A stretch of 64,000 bases of DNA from positions 1 to 64,000 of the forward strand of contig NZ_JAQYWB010000014.1 of assembly GCF_030145185.1 (NCBI RefSeq). Reading direction: 5' to 3'. The number at the start of each line of letters is the position of its first letter. Within the stretch, counting starts at the first letter, position 1. The notes below the pieces were generated by a model that was not told where the DNA came from, searched no databases, and saw only the letters and a list, made by a program, of their open reading frames with translations. Position numbers and translations under genes: made by a program. The DNA comes from Desulfoluna sp. (GTDB lineage Bacteria; Desulfobacterota; Desulfobacteria; Desulfobacterales; Desulfolunaceae). Shown piece by piece: positions 10,130-19,001 of this stretch.

Positions 10130-12196
10130 ATGATCAAAAACCTCAAACTTCGCGGCAAGCTGATTCTTGCCATCTCAACCATTGCGTTTCTTTCCTACGT
10201 GATCACCATCACCGCTGTCACCTTTAAAGTACGCAGCTCTGCCCACCATGCCGCCATCATGCAGGGTCAGGAGATCGCCGCACGCCACAGCACGGAGATT
10301 TCGGGTAAAATCGAGGCCTACTTCAGCACGGTCCGTTCCCTTGGGGAGACCATGGAGGCCTTCAAAAAGTCAGGCAGCTTTAACCCCCGAGAGTCCCTCA
10401 ACCAGATTATGAAAGAGGTTTTGGAGAACAACCCGGAGCTCATCGCCGTCTGGACCGGCTGGGAGCCAGACGCCCTGGATCAACTCGACGGTGCCTTCGA
10501 AAACAAGAAAGGCCATGACGCCACCGGCCGATTCGTGCCCTACTGGTTCCGCAACGGGGACACCGTCGATGTCACCCCCCTGGTTGATTACGCCACGGAA
10601 GGAACTGGTGATTACTACCTCATTCCCTTGCGCAGCGGCCACGAAACCATGACCACTCCCTATTTTTATGAGGTGGAGGGAACAAAGGAACAGATCATCA
10701 GCCTGTGTGTTCCCATTGAAGTCGACGGAGACGTCATGGGGGTCTGCGGCGTAGACCTGAAACTTGCCTCCTTCTCAGACATGATTAAAGACCTTACCCC
10801 CTTCGGCACCGGGTACACGGCGGTCATTGCCAACGACGGCAACTATGTGGCCCATCAGATTAACAAAGCCAAACACGGAAAAGAGATCGGTTCCTCTGAA
10901 AACTGGTCCGCCGCCAAGAAAGCGATCAAAGAAGGAAAGCCCTTCGAATTTGAATCCAATTCAAGGGATCTGGGAATCGACATCGTGCGCATCTTTGCCC
11001 CTGTCACCTTTACCGGTCAGGACAGGCCCTGGTCTTTTCTGGTCAACATTCCCATGGCTCAGGTCATGGCAGAGGCCAACACCATCGCCTGGCTTATCGT
11101 GGGCATCGGTGTGGCCGCCTTTCTCCTGCTCACCGCCGTGGTCATCTGGGTGGCCGGGACCATTGCCAAACCTCTGCGAAAAAGTGCCTCCCTCTTAGAA
11201 GAGATCGCCAAAGGCGACGGAGACCTCACCCAGCGTCTGGAGGTGCACTCCGGGGATGAAATCGGCGAACTGTCCGGATGGTTCAACACCTTCATGGCGG
11301 ATCTCCAGGTAATCATCGGAGATGTCAAAGAGAACGCCCTCTCCGTGGACAGCTCCTCCGGGGGGCTTCTCACCGTCTCCGCCACCCTCTCCGCCTCCGC
11401 CGATGAGACCCAGAGCCTGGCCTCCCAGGTGGGCGAAGAGGCGAGTCAAATGGCCATGAACCTTACCACCATTGCCTCTGCCATGGAGCAGTCCACCGCC
11501 AACATCAACACCGTGGCCGCTTCCGCCGAAGAGATGAGCGCCACCATCGGGGAGATCGCCGCCAACTCAGAAAACGCCCGGTCCGTCTCCGACGGCGCCC
11601 TGGCCGACGCCATGGAGACCGCCGACCTCATGAACAGTCTGGGAAACGCTGTGGATGAAATCGGACAGGTCACCAACACCATCACCGAGATCTCTGAACA
11701 GACCAACCTCCTGGCCTTAAACGCCACCATCGAAGCGGCCCGCGCCGGTGAAGCCGGCAAAGGCTTTGCGGTGGTGGCAAGCGAGATCAAAGACCTGGCC
11801 GGCCAAACCGCCAAAGCCACGCTTGAAATCCGCGGGAATATCGAAAGCGTCCAGGAAAAAACCAACGCCTCGGTGGAGAAGATCAACGCCATTCTAGGGG
11901 TCATCAAAAATGTCAATGACATCGTCTCGGGTATCGCTGCTGCCGTAGAACAACAGTCCGCCGCCACCAGCGAGATCTCCACCAACATCGGCCAGGCTTC
12001 CGCCGGTATCGGTGAGGTCAATGACAACGTCGGCCAGTGCGCAACCGCAGCGGACGCCATCAACCAAAACATGGTCAACGTGAACCACGCCTCAGGCGAC
12101 ATCTCCGGCGGAAGCCACAAGGTCGAAGAGAGTGCCCGGGAACTCAAGGCCATGGCCGAAGCCTTGAACGGCCTGGTGGGTCGCTTTAAGATTTAA
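10130..12196 (+). CDS. Methyl-accepting chemotaxis protein with dCache-like sensor
   Basis: Predicted 688 residues. ATG 10130 is preferred because GGAG lies 8 bases upstream; ATG 10115 is in frame but has no ribosome-binding site. Layout: membrane helix ~11-32, a large periplasmic sensor ~35-318 with the WxGWEPD-type stretch typical of dCache domains ([12 protein letters not shown]), membrane helix ~320-345, HAMP ~346-400 and a cytoplasmic signalling domain to the end. The hairpin tip is intact ([19 protein letters not shown], about 520-540), so it should couple to CheA/CheW. Gln/Glu-rich flanks suit methylation. No che genes adjoin, although a CheD-like fusion lies at 46.7 kb. The ligand cannot be read from the sequence. 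A TATAAT at 10046-10051 may be the -10 of its promoter. Confidence 0.92.
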   Translation: MIKNLKLRGKLILAISTIAFLSYVITITAVTFKVRSSAHHAAIMQGQEIAARHSTEISGKIEAYFSTVRSLGETMEAFKKSGSFNPRESLNQIMKEVLENNPELIAVWTGWEPDALDQLDGAFENKKGHDATGRFVPYWFRNGDTVDVTPLVDYATEGTGDYYLIPLRSGHETMTTPYFYEVEGTKEQIISLCVPIEVDGDVMGVCGVDLKLASFSDMIKDLTPFGTGYTAVIANDGNYVAHQINKAKHGKEIGSSENWSAAKKAIKEGKPFEFESNSRDLGIDIVRIFAPVTFTGQDRPWSFLVNIPMAQVMAEANTIAWLIVGIGVAAFLLLTAVVIWVAGTIAKPLRKSASLLEEIAKGDGDLTQRLEVHSGDEIGELSGWFNTFMADLQVIIGDVKENALSVDSSSGGLLTVSATLSASADETQSLASQVGEEASQMAMNLTTIASAMEQSTANINTVAASAEEMSATIGEIAANSENARSVSDGALADAMETADLMNSLGNAVDEIGQVTNTITEISEQTNLLALNATIEAARAGEAGKGFAVVASEIKDLAGQTAKATLEIRGNIESVQEKTNASVEKINAILGVIKNVNDIVSGIAAAVEQQSAATSEISTNIGQASAGIGEVNDNVGQCATAADAINQNMVNVNHASGDISGGSHKVEESARELKAMAEALNGLVGRFKI

Positions 12197-12224
12197 AAGA
12201 GGTAACTATTCAGCGCCAAAAAAA

Positions 12225-12330
12225 GCCTCCGGCGGCAAGGTGTGCCACCTTGAGAGCGGGTTTGCGAATGCGCTCCGGCTGATAGGCCTCTCAGCACCTC
12301 GCGTCCGCATTCGCGCGAAGGGTGAGGGCC
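12225..12330 (+). repeat. Dispersed two-hairpin intergenic repeat, full copy (reference copy)
   Basis: The left part starts GCCTCCGGCGG and folds into a seven-pair hairpin (CAAGGTG-tgc-CACCTTG). A GAGAGCGGGTTT linker follows, then a nine-pair outer stem (GCGAATGCG 12264-12272 with CGCATTCGC 12306-12314), and it ends GAAGGGTGAGGGC. Further copies lie at 53289, 56308 and 58843 on the opposite strand, with partial or degenerate copies at 8608, 53112, 55535 and 60692. It sits between the convergent chemoreceptor and histidine kinase genes. Confidence 0.85.
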
Positions 12331-12421
12331 CATGCCCTGCATTACAAGCGCATGAACTGTCGGAACGCCGGGTTCCATACTCCGCACGGATACGTTCGGG
12401 GGTCTCCCAGTCAAAAAACAC

Positions 12422-12454
12422 AAAAACCCGCAGGGTCACTCCCTGCGGGCTTTT
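12422..12454. terminator. Bidirectional rho-independent terminator
   Basis: A perfect nine-pair stem (CCCGCAGGG / CCCTGCGGG) has a 5-base loop. It is followed by TTTT on the plus strand and by a longer T-rich run on the minus strand. It lies 22 bases beyond the stop of the histidine kinase gene, which it most probably terminates. Confidence 0.8.
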
Positions 12455-12476
12455 GCATTCAGAAAATCTCTTTCGG

Positions 12477-15113
12477 CTACCCCTGGAGGACCCGATGAAT
12501 TTCTGTGGAGAGGACCTCCAGGGTAAAGGGTTTCTGAATAAACCCGCGGCATCCTGCATCAATCATTTTTTCAGCGCGGCCTTCCCGGCTGTAGCCACTG
12601 CAGAGAATCACTCGAACATCGGGATCGATCTTTTTCATGGCCTGATAGGCGATGTCCCCCCCGGCGTCCGGCATCACGACATCGAGAAGCACCAGGTCAA
12701 TGGTCTCTGCCTGTTCCCTGAAAATGGAAAGGCACTGGCTGCTGTTTTCCGCTTCCAGGCACCGGTATCCCAGCCCTTTCAGCATGGTCTTCACCACTTC
12801 CCGAATTTCCAGTTCATCATCCACCACCAGCACCGTCCCTTCCCCGCCGCGAATGGAAACCGTTGAGGCATCATCCTTCCATCGGTGCTTGTCCGTGGCA
12901 GGCAGATGAATCGTAAAACAGGTTCCCCTACCTTCCTCGCTGGTCACGGTGATGGCGCCTTTGTGGTTTTTGACGATCCCATAGGCCGAAGCCAACCCCA
13001 ACCCGGTGCCTCGCCCCATCTCCCGGGTGGTAAAGAAGGGATCAAAAATCTTGCTCTGGGTGCTCTTATCCATCCCGACCCCGGTATCGGACACGGCCAC
13101 CGTCACGTAAGCCCCGGGCTTGAGCCGAAAGGCACCGGAGAGCTCCGAGTCCAACTCTGTCAGGCCCGTCTCAATACGAATCCGACCGCCATCCGGCATG
13201 GCATGGGAGGCATTAAGGTAAAGATTCAAAAGCACCTGCTCCATCTGGGTCCGATCGAGCTCCACGTTGGGGAGATCGGGGGCCAGGTGTTCGGAGATCA
13301 TGATGCCCTTTCGGGTGCGGCCGAACAGAGACAGGCTGCTTTTCACCACCGTGCTCACGCTTTCGGGACGCACATGGTACCGGCCACCCCGGGCAAAACC
13401 CAGAAGTTGACTGGTCAGCTTCGCCCCGCTGGCCACCAGCTCCTCGATTTTTCCTCCCCGCTTACAAATAGTATCCCCCGGCTTGGCAAGGCTGACAATC
13501 AGAGACGCATTGCCCTGGACCGCCATGAGAAGATTGTTGATATCATGAGCAACCCCTCCAGCCAGCGTCCCAATAGCCTCCAGCTTCTGGGCTTGGAGAA
13601 GGTGTTGAAACAACCGATCCTTTTCGGCCTCCACCCGGCGTCTCTCATCGAGTTCCCCCTGCAGCTTGCTGTGCATCATGGCATTGTTCAAAGCGATGGA
13701 CGCCAGCTCACCAAAACGGATCAAAACCCCCATGGCGGCTTCATCCACTTCAAAGTCGTCACCAAAATAGGCCAGCCCCAACACCCCCCCCACGTTATCA
13801 TCCAGACGAATGGGCACAGCCACCGACGCCCCAAGCCCTCCCAGCCCGGGTTGTCCTTTCATACGACCTTCCCATGTTTTATAATCCGAAACGTAAAGGG
13901 GCCGATCGCTTTGCCACACCTTGCCCACCAAGCCTTCACCGACCCGAGTGGGCAAGGCCGAGATATCCGCAAAGGGTCCTGAACTCACCAGAGAGTGAAG
14001 CTGATTCGTGGACTCCCGGTAGTCAAAATAGAACCCGCTCTCCATCCCCATGAGCCCTCCGGCCCGTTTAAGGAGAAGCTCGAGAAGTTCGTTAAACTCC
14101 AGGTGACGCATCAAGTCCAGGGTGGTGTCATGAAGGGCCACCATCAGGGAATTTTTCACCCGGAGCTTCTCTTCAGCCTCTTTCTTTTCGGCAATTTCCC
14201 TGAGCAACGCGCGGTTGGCTTTCCGCAGAGCCCCGGTACGACGCGCCACATTTTGTTCCAAATTGACCTGATGGGCCTGCAGCTGATGCCAGCTTTCGAC
14301 CAGCAGCTCACTCAAGGCATTAAAGGAGAGGGAGAGTTCACGGATCTCCGTGGTGGTGGAGTTCTCAGAAATCTGCAGGATATCGGCGTTCCCCAACACC
14401 TCACCGAGGGATTCGGTCATCGCCCGCTGTCTCAAGGACAAAAGCTTCCGGTTGAGTCTCCCCAGCGGGGCAATGCTGATGCGAATCAAGACGAGCAGGC
14501 CCAGCATTACCGTCAGAAGAATCGCCCCTCCACCGGCCAGGACATCCAACGCGCTTTTTTGAATGTGTGCTGACAACTCACGTTTCGAATACCCGATCCT
14601 CAGGCAGCCGATGGGGTGGCCAATGTAATGAACCTCCATGCAGGTATCAAATACCTCTTCCCCTTCAGTTCCCCGAATATCTGCCTTGTATGCGGCGGGT
14701 CCGGAAAGAGGCCGCTCTCGAACCGTAAACCCCTGGGACCGATACGGGATAACCTCTCCAGACAAAGGAGAGGTCTCGATGCAATAGGGTTGCATGGTGC
14801 CCCTGTTGTTCAGATCGGAAGAAAACAAAACCCGGCCAGCCTGATCGTGGATGGCATAATACAACATCCCTTCATTGGCCTGCAGGGCGATGTCCATCGT
14901 GATTTGAATCGTTCGCCAGTTCGAATTGTAAATATTGTGGCTGATACGCCGGGAAAGGTATCTTGCATCCCGCGCCATCATCCGATAGGTAGACTCGGTT
15001 AATCGCTTCTTCTGAGAAAGCGTGACCACCCCTGAGGAGATAAGAACCACCATCACGACGAGCACGCTCACCACAACCAGAAGCTTGGTCTGCAACCGCA
15101 TATGAAACGCCAT
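12477..15113 (-). CDS. Hybrid sensor histidine kinase: periplasmic sensor, HAMP, GAF, HisKA/HATPase, receiver
   Basis: Predicted 878 residues from ATG 15113, with GGAG 6 bases upstream. Membrane helices at ~9-30 and ~186-208 flank a periplasmic domain of ~155 residues. HAMP (~209-265), a short coiled coil and a GAF-like domain (~330-480) follow. The phospho-acceptor His is about H523 in GGVAHDINNLL. The ATPase boxes are intact (DTGVGMD, FDPFFTT, GRGTGLGLA). A C-terminal receiver has its acceptor near D811 (LVLLDVVMPD). No separate output domain or response regulator adjoins, so phosphotransfer to a remote partner is likely. It starts 9 bases after the stop of a lipoprotein gene and was probably co-translated with it as a sensor pair. 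Confidence 0.92.
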   Translation of the reverse strand: MAFHMRLQTKLLVVVSVLVVMVVLISSGVVTLSQKKRLTESTYRMMARDARYLSRRISHNIYNSNWRTIQITMDIALQANEGMLYYAIHDQAGRVLFSSDLNNRGTMQPYCIETSPLSGEVIPYRSQGFTVRERPLSGPAAYKADIRGTEGEEVFDTCMEVHYIGHPIGCLRIGYSKRELSAHIQKSALDVLAGGGAILLTVMLGLLVLIRISIAPLGRLNRKLLSLRQRAMTESLGEVLGNADILQISENSTTTEIRELSLSFNALSELLVESWHQLQAHQVNLEQNVARRTGALRKANRALLREIAEKKEAEEKLRVKNSLMVALHDTTLDLMRHLEFNELLELLLKRAGGLMGMESGFYFDYRESTNQLHSLVSSGPFADISALPTRVGEGLVGKVWQSDRPLYVSDYKTWEGRMKGQPGLGGLGASVAVPIRLDDNVGGVLGLAYFGDDFEVDEAAMGVLIRFGELASIALNNAMMHSKLQGELDERRRVEAEKDRLFQHLLQAQKLEAIGTLAGGVAHDINNLLMAVQGNASLIVSLAKPGDTICKRGGKIEELVASGAKLTSQLLGFARGGRYHVRPESVSTVVKSSLSLFGRTRKGIMISEHLAPDLPNVELDRTQMEQVLLNLYLNASHAMPDGGRIRIETGLTELDSELSGAFRLKPGAYVTVAVSDTGVGMDKSTQSKIFDPFFTTREMGRGTGLGLASAYGIVKNHKGAITVTSEEGRGTCFTIHLPATDKHRWKDDASTVSIRGGEGTVLVVDDELEIREVVKTMLKGLGYRCLEAENSSQCLSIFREQAETIDLVLLDVVMPDAGGDIAYQAMKKIDPDVRVILCSGYSREGRAEKMIDAGCRGFIQKPFTLEVLSTEIHRVLQG

Positions 15114-15122
15114 AGAACGCTC

Positions 15123-16037
15123 CTAATCGACGGAAATTTCATGTAAAAAGAAAAGAGAGGCTGTCTCCGGGGCGATACCCTTCAGATCCCCACAGGCCAT
15201 CACAGGAAAATAGATAGAAAAAGGACCGCCCAGCGCAGGATGAATCGACTCATCGTTTATCCGATAAACCAGCATCACCTCACAGGCGAGCAGAGGCTCC
15301 ACGGGCAGGATCATGGGTCGGCCCGAAAAGGGCGTCAGGGTCACCTGTTTCCCTGCCAGGTTTTCACCGGCAAAAAGCGTTTCCAATGAGACCGCTGTCA
15401 CCCGGGAAGGCTGATTCAGCTGGGGAAAATCCCATCGATATCCCAGCGGAATCGAGAGAAAAAGCGACCTCTTTTCCGGCCCCAAAGCATCCAGGTCGGG
15501 TAAGGTATACTGTTTTGTCTTCCCGCCCAGACGAACCGTCACCCTCGGACTGTCATCATAATCTGGAATCACGGTATCCACGTACCAGCAATAGGCACTG
15601 AGATGCATCTGCAGCTCAGGGGGAAACATGAGCTTTAAGGGACCCCCGCGATACGGAGTCAGTGGTTTCCCAGCTCTTTCCGAGGCGATGATCACCTGCG
15701 GATTGGCCACAAGTTCCGCCGGAAGATAGACCACATACTGATCACGCCCGATGAGTGTGACCCCTTTAATGGGACCCACCCCGGCCCGGTCCAGAATGCG
15801 CTGCAGGGGCACGCCTGAGTACAGGGAAAGACGGGTGGAATCAAAGTTAGGGTCTGCGGCCAAAAGAGTTACCCGATCATCTGAGAAAGCGCTGAACGGA
15901 ACCGCTTTGGGATGAGCCCCGTGATGAGCGCCCATCACGGTGATGCTCCCGGAACGTTCCGCCGTCGCGGGAAGGGATGAGGCATCGCAGGCAATCACCG
16001 ATAAAAGAAACAAAAGAAGAACATATAAATATCGCAC
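15123..16037 (-). CDS. Inner-membrane lipoprotein with two tandem molybdopterin-oxidoreductase-fold-like domains
   Basis: Predicted 304 residues from GTG 16037. The N-terminus is a lipoprotein signal (LLFLLSVIAC, lipidated Cys17) with Asp at +2, which in enterobacteria keeps lipoproteins in the inner membrane. The body appears duplicated: residues ~30-165 and ~170-295 each carry the sequence of GVPL/SLETL, a VTL...G stretch, and a GGP-L-K/F-MFP or GGPFSIYFP ending (PYRGGPLKLMFP; ALGGPFSIYFP). This ending resembles the sulfite-oxidase-type molybdopterin-binding fold. I see no convincing cofactor-ligating Cys, so a sensory rather than catalytic role is more likely. It lies directly upstream of the hybrid kinase and probably presents a periplasmic signal to it. 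Family assignment is at fold level. Confidence 0.7.
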   Translation of the reverse strand: MRYLYVLLLFLLSVIACDASSLPATAERSGSITVMGAHHGAHPKAVPFSAFSDDRVTLLAADPNFDSTRLSLYSGVPLQRILDRAGVGPIKGVTLIGRDQYVVYLPAELVANPQVIIASERAGKPLTPYRGGPLKLMFPPELQMHLSAYCWYVDTVIPDYDDSPRVTVRLGGKTKQYTLPDLDALGPEKRSLFLSIPLGYRWDFPQLNQPSRVTAVSLETLFAGENLAGKQVTLTPFSGRPMILPVEPLLACEVMLVYRINDESIHPALGGPFSIYFPVMACGDLKGIAPETASLFFLHEISVD

Positions 16038-16178
16038 AGCCAGTCACCCGATTTTATTTACTTGGAAAATAAAAATATCGTAAAATTTCATAGAAAATCG
16101 ACATCTAAAGAAAGGTATCGGACATCCGAGGTAAATAGTTAAACCCTAATTCCTGAAATCATGGGCAGAAATGATGAA

Positions 16179-16215
16179 TGACCTCGCACCGATGACCCGT
16201 AAGGACACGAGGTCA
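16179..16215. promoter_or_regulatory. Inverted repeat in divergent promoter region
   Basis: Eight-base arms (TGACCTCG 16179-16186 and CGAGGTCA 16208-16215) flank 21 bases, between the divergent lipoprotein/kinase and AEC transporter genes. It could be an operator for either side or an RNA hairpin in the transporter leader. I found no second copy. Confidence 0.35.
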
Positions 16216-16315
16216 CCTCATTGACCCCGTGACGGAAGCAAGATAGGATGCCCCTCATCCAACGCGGACACATCGGGTCTTATACGAAAACGTCATCACG
16301 ACCAAGGACACCAGG

Positions 16316-17266
16316 ATGCCCCCTCTTTTTGCCACCGGATTCCAGACGGTCTTTCTTTCCATGCTTCGCATCGTGCTCGTGGCCCTGTTTGCCGCGTTCC
16401 TGACACGACGACGCATCATTCAGCCCAAAGATATCGACACCCTGTCCCGCATCACCATCCATGTCCTGCTTCCCTGCCTGATCCTCACCTCACTCATCAC
16501 GCGACTCAACACCACATCCAGTTCCCTGTGGTGGATTCTCCCTTTAGCCTCCATGGCCATGAATCTCGGGGGGCTTTTCCTCGGGTGGGTTCTCTTTGGC
16601 CGCACCTTCCATAAGCATCCAGAGCTCATCGCCATGTGCGGCATTCAAAACTCTGCCTATCTGGTCCTTCCTGTCGGCCAGGCTCTCTTTCCAGCTTCCT
16701 TTGACACCTTTGCGGCCTATTGCTTTCTCTTTGTCATCGGCAACACCCCCATCCACTGGACTCTCGGGGTAAGGCTTGTGGGAGGCAAAGATAAAATCAA
16801 TCTCAAGGGGATGCTCAACCCGCCTCTGATCGCCAGCCTGCTCGGTGTTGTTCTTGTGCTTCTGGGGCTGACCTCTTATGTGCCCCCCCTGGTCATGGAC
16901 TCCACACGCCTTCTGGGAAGCGCCACCATTCCCCTGGCCACCTTCATCCTCGGCGCCACCCTGGGAGAAGTCCGTTTTAAAAGCCTGCCCCCCTGGCATG
17001 GCCTTTTACGCCTCTCCTTCGTAAAATTCGGTTTCATCCCCCTGGCAACCTGGGCATGCATCTCCGCCTTCCACCTGGCAGACCGAAATCCCCTGGTCGC
17101 CTCCCTGTTCATGATTCAGGCCGCCGCCGCGCCAGCCACCAACCTCATCCTCCAGGCCCGAGCCTACAATGGCCGCACAGAAATTTTAGGGGGCGCCATG
17201 CTCATCTGCTACGCTGTCTGCCTTTTCGCCATCCCCTTCTGGCTCACCCTGGCGGCCCCCGTTTAA
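16316..17266 (+). CDS. AEC-family (auxin efflux carrier-like) membrane transporter
   Basis: Predicted 316 residues, starting at ATG 16316 with AAGGA about 7 bases upstream. About ten hydrophobic segments are visible, in two halves separated by a polar stretch near residue 155 (VGGKDKINLKG). The Asn/Pro-containing segments typical of this family are present (ITIHVLLPCLILTSL; GIQNSAYLVLPVGQ; GSATIPLATFILGATLG). AEC proteins in bacteria export or exchange small organic acids such as malate or malonate, but substrate cannot be inferred here. It is divergent from the lipoprotein/kinase operon and appears monocistronic. Confidence 0.85.
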   Translation: MPPLFATGFQTVFLSMLRIVLVALFAAFLTRRRIIQPKDIDTLSRITIHVLLPCLILTSLITRLNTTSSSLWWILPLASMAMNLGGLFLGWVLFGRTFHKHPELIAMCGIQNSAYLVLPVGQALFPASFDTFAAYCFLFVIGNTPIHWTLGVRLVGGKDKINLKGMLNPPLIASLLGVVLVLLGLTSYVPPLVMDSTRLLGSATIPLATFILGATLGEVRFKSLPPWHGLLRLSFVKFGFIPLATWACISAFHLADRNPLVASLFMIQAAAAPATNLILQARAYNGRTEILGGAMLICYAVCLFAIPFWLTLAAPV

Positions 17267-17505
17267 CCATCGCCCCGATTTCTCACGGGCCCGAACTTGC
17301 CAGCAGGTGTGGTTTGCGCTAAAAGAGACAGGTTAACCCGGCTCGCCCGAAGGGTGAGAAAAGCGAACAGATAACCGTGAATTACATTTTGTATTTTTGA
17401 AATAACTGAATTTTCCGCAATAACTCATTGCAATAAATGTTTATTTCTTCGAATCGATCATTTTCTCATGAAATATCCGGGTTAACTTGATTCAAGGAGG
17501 GGTGT

Positions 17506-18042
17506 ATGGGGAGCGCAAAGGAAAACCTGAGACGGTATCTGGAGATCGAAACCCTGTTAAACCGTTTTTTCGGGCTCTATGATTTCTGCCTGAAAAAATG
17601 CGTGCTGCCGGAGCTTGCCCGAAACGGCAACCAGCCCTTTGCCGCCTGCTGCAAGGACAAATATTACAAGGTCTACGACCTGGAGCATCCCAGCTTTGAT
17701 CTGCTGCGGGACGAACGTGTGGCGCTGTACGGCCCCCCCGAAGAGGTGAAAGATTCCAGCCTGGTCAGCCCCTGTGAATACCACACGAGCACCGGGTGCG
17801 TGCTGCCCACCCATAAAAGTCCGATCTGTCTGGCCTTCATGTGCCGAAAAAGCATCGACGGCCTGCGAAACGACTACGGAATCTACACCTACGACTACCT
17901 GGGGTTCAACTATGCCCTGGAGTGGATCCTCACCGGCGACCTCTCCCTGACCGATTATGAAGAATTCCGCCAGAGCTGCCTTGACATGATCGACACCCTG
18001 GAAAAGAAATCCTCCCCGAAGAGGGTGGCCTCCGCCCGGTAG
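17506..18042 (+). CDS. Cysteine-rich hypothetical protein
   Basis: Predicted 178 residues. The start is firm: AGGAGG lies just upstream of ATG 17506. I do not recognise a named family. The protein is soluble, with no signal peptide. It has regularly placed cysteines: a C-x3-C (CLKKC), a CC pair (AACCKDKYY), then C-E-Y-H with a further Cys (PCEYHTSTGCVLP), and a C-x4-C (CLAFMC). The His and Cys clusters suggest a metal or iron-sulfur site, loosely like YkgJ-type chelators; this is inference. The C-terminal third is helical and acidic. It stands alone between the AEC transporter and a lipoprotein gene. Confidence 0.75.
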   Translation: MGSAKENLRRYLEIETLLNRFFGLYDFCLKKCVLPELARNGNQPFAACCKDKYYKVYDLEHPSFDLLRDERVALYGPPEEVKDSSLVSPCEYHTSTGCVLPTHKSPICLAFMCRKSIDGLRNDYGIYTYDYLGFNYALEWILTGDLSLTDYEEFRQSCLDMIDTLEKKSSPKRVASAR

Positions 18043-18172
18043 CCTGCCTGCCCAGCCCTTGGATTTCATTGATCATCCCCTCGATTTCTGTTAATTTCAT
18101 ACCATCACAGACACGCCTCTCACCACACACAACAGACGCATCATCGGCGACACCCAAGGGGGATTGTATTCC

Positions 18173-18931
18173 ATGAAAACGAGACACCTCGCATGTTCCG
18201 TACTGGCCCTTTTTCTCTTCGCTTCCTGCACCACCCTCATGAACCTCCTGCCCGAGGTCTCCATGGAAAAACGGCAGGTGATTTACGACATGGCCGAAAA
18301 AATGGCCTTTCCCGAGGTCAGAACCCTGGGCCGGTCCAAAACGCGCCGTATGGACCTGAAATCCGGGCAATGGATCACCGTTTTACAGGAGACCCTGAAC
18401 GGCGATAAAAACGTCTCTCTGACCACCACCAAGGTGATCTCAGTCAACAGCACCACCGTCACCCTTGAGATGGAAGCATACTCCGCCGCCGCGGACGCCC
18501 TCCCCACCTACAGCCAGATCACCTTCGAGGGGTATCCGATCCAGGGGAACCTCTCTTATGCCAAAGAAGAGTTTGATGGCATGATGAACTCTCTGCGCAT
18601 CACCCGATCCCGCACCCGTCAAGGTAACGGCCCCGTCAACGAAATGCCCCCGGAACTGCTGGCAATGGCCCAGGGCATGACCCGAAGCGCCCTGGCCGGG
18701 TCCATGGTCCGCCTCGGCGAGGCAAAACGCGAAGCCTACGAAAGCCCCTACATTCAAACAGCCAGCGGCTTTTCTCATCACTACACCGTCTCTCTCATGG
18801 GGATCACAACCCAGGGACGCAGCGTCACCCACAGCTCGATTCCCGTCAGCGGCGTCATCGCCAGCGAAGACAACCACACGAAAGCCACCACCGTAGCCTA
18901 CGGGTACAAAGGTGCCACCTCCGTGTTCTAA
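18173..18931 (+). CDS. Outer-membrane lipoprotein of unknown function
   Basis: Predicted 252 residues from ATG 18173, with AGGGGG about 11 bases upstream; TTG 18164 is a weaker option. The lipobox LFASC places the lipidated Cys at residue 19, and Thr at +2 favours transfer to the outer membrane. After a helical stretch of ~30 residues the chain is rich in beta-type sequence (KVISVNSTTVTLEMEAYS). It includes a Met-rich helix near residue 165 (PPELLAMAQGMTRSALAG). No enzymatic motif is visible. It is probably monocistronic. Confidence 0.75.
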   Translation: MKTRHLACSVLALFLFASCTTLMNLLPEVSMEKRQVIYDMAEKMAFPEVRTLGRSKTRRMDLKSGQWITVLQETLNGDKNVSLTTTKVISVNSTTVTLEMEAYSAAADALPTYSQITFEGYPIQGNLSYAKEEFDGMMNSLRITRSRTRQGNGPVNEMPPELLAMAQGMTRSALAGSMVRLGEAKREAYESPYIQTASGFSHHYTVSLMGITTQGRSVTHSSIPVSGVIASEDNHTKATTVAYGYKGATSVF

Positions 18932-18954
18932 AGAGAGCCTTCGCCTTCTTAGGA

Positions 18955-18993
18955 ACCAGGGGCTCAATCCCGGCCCCCGGAGGCGTCTTTTTA
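18955..18993 (+). terminator. Probable rho-independent terminator
   Basis: CCAGGGGC pairs with GCCCCCGG with one mismatch across an 8-base loop, followed by GGCGTCTTTTT. It lies between the convergent lipoprotein and tatD genes. A similar CCTCCGGGG...CCCCGG hairpin occurs at 38822-38852. Confidence 0.5.
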
Positions 18994-19001
18994 AGCTGTC
19001 T

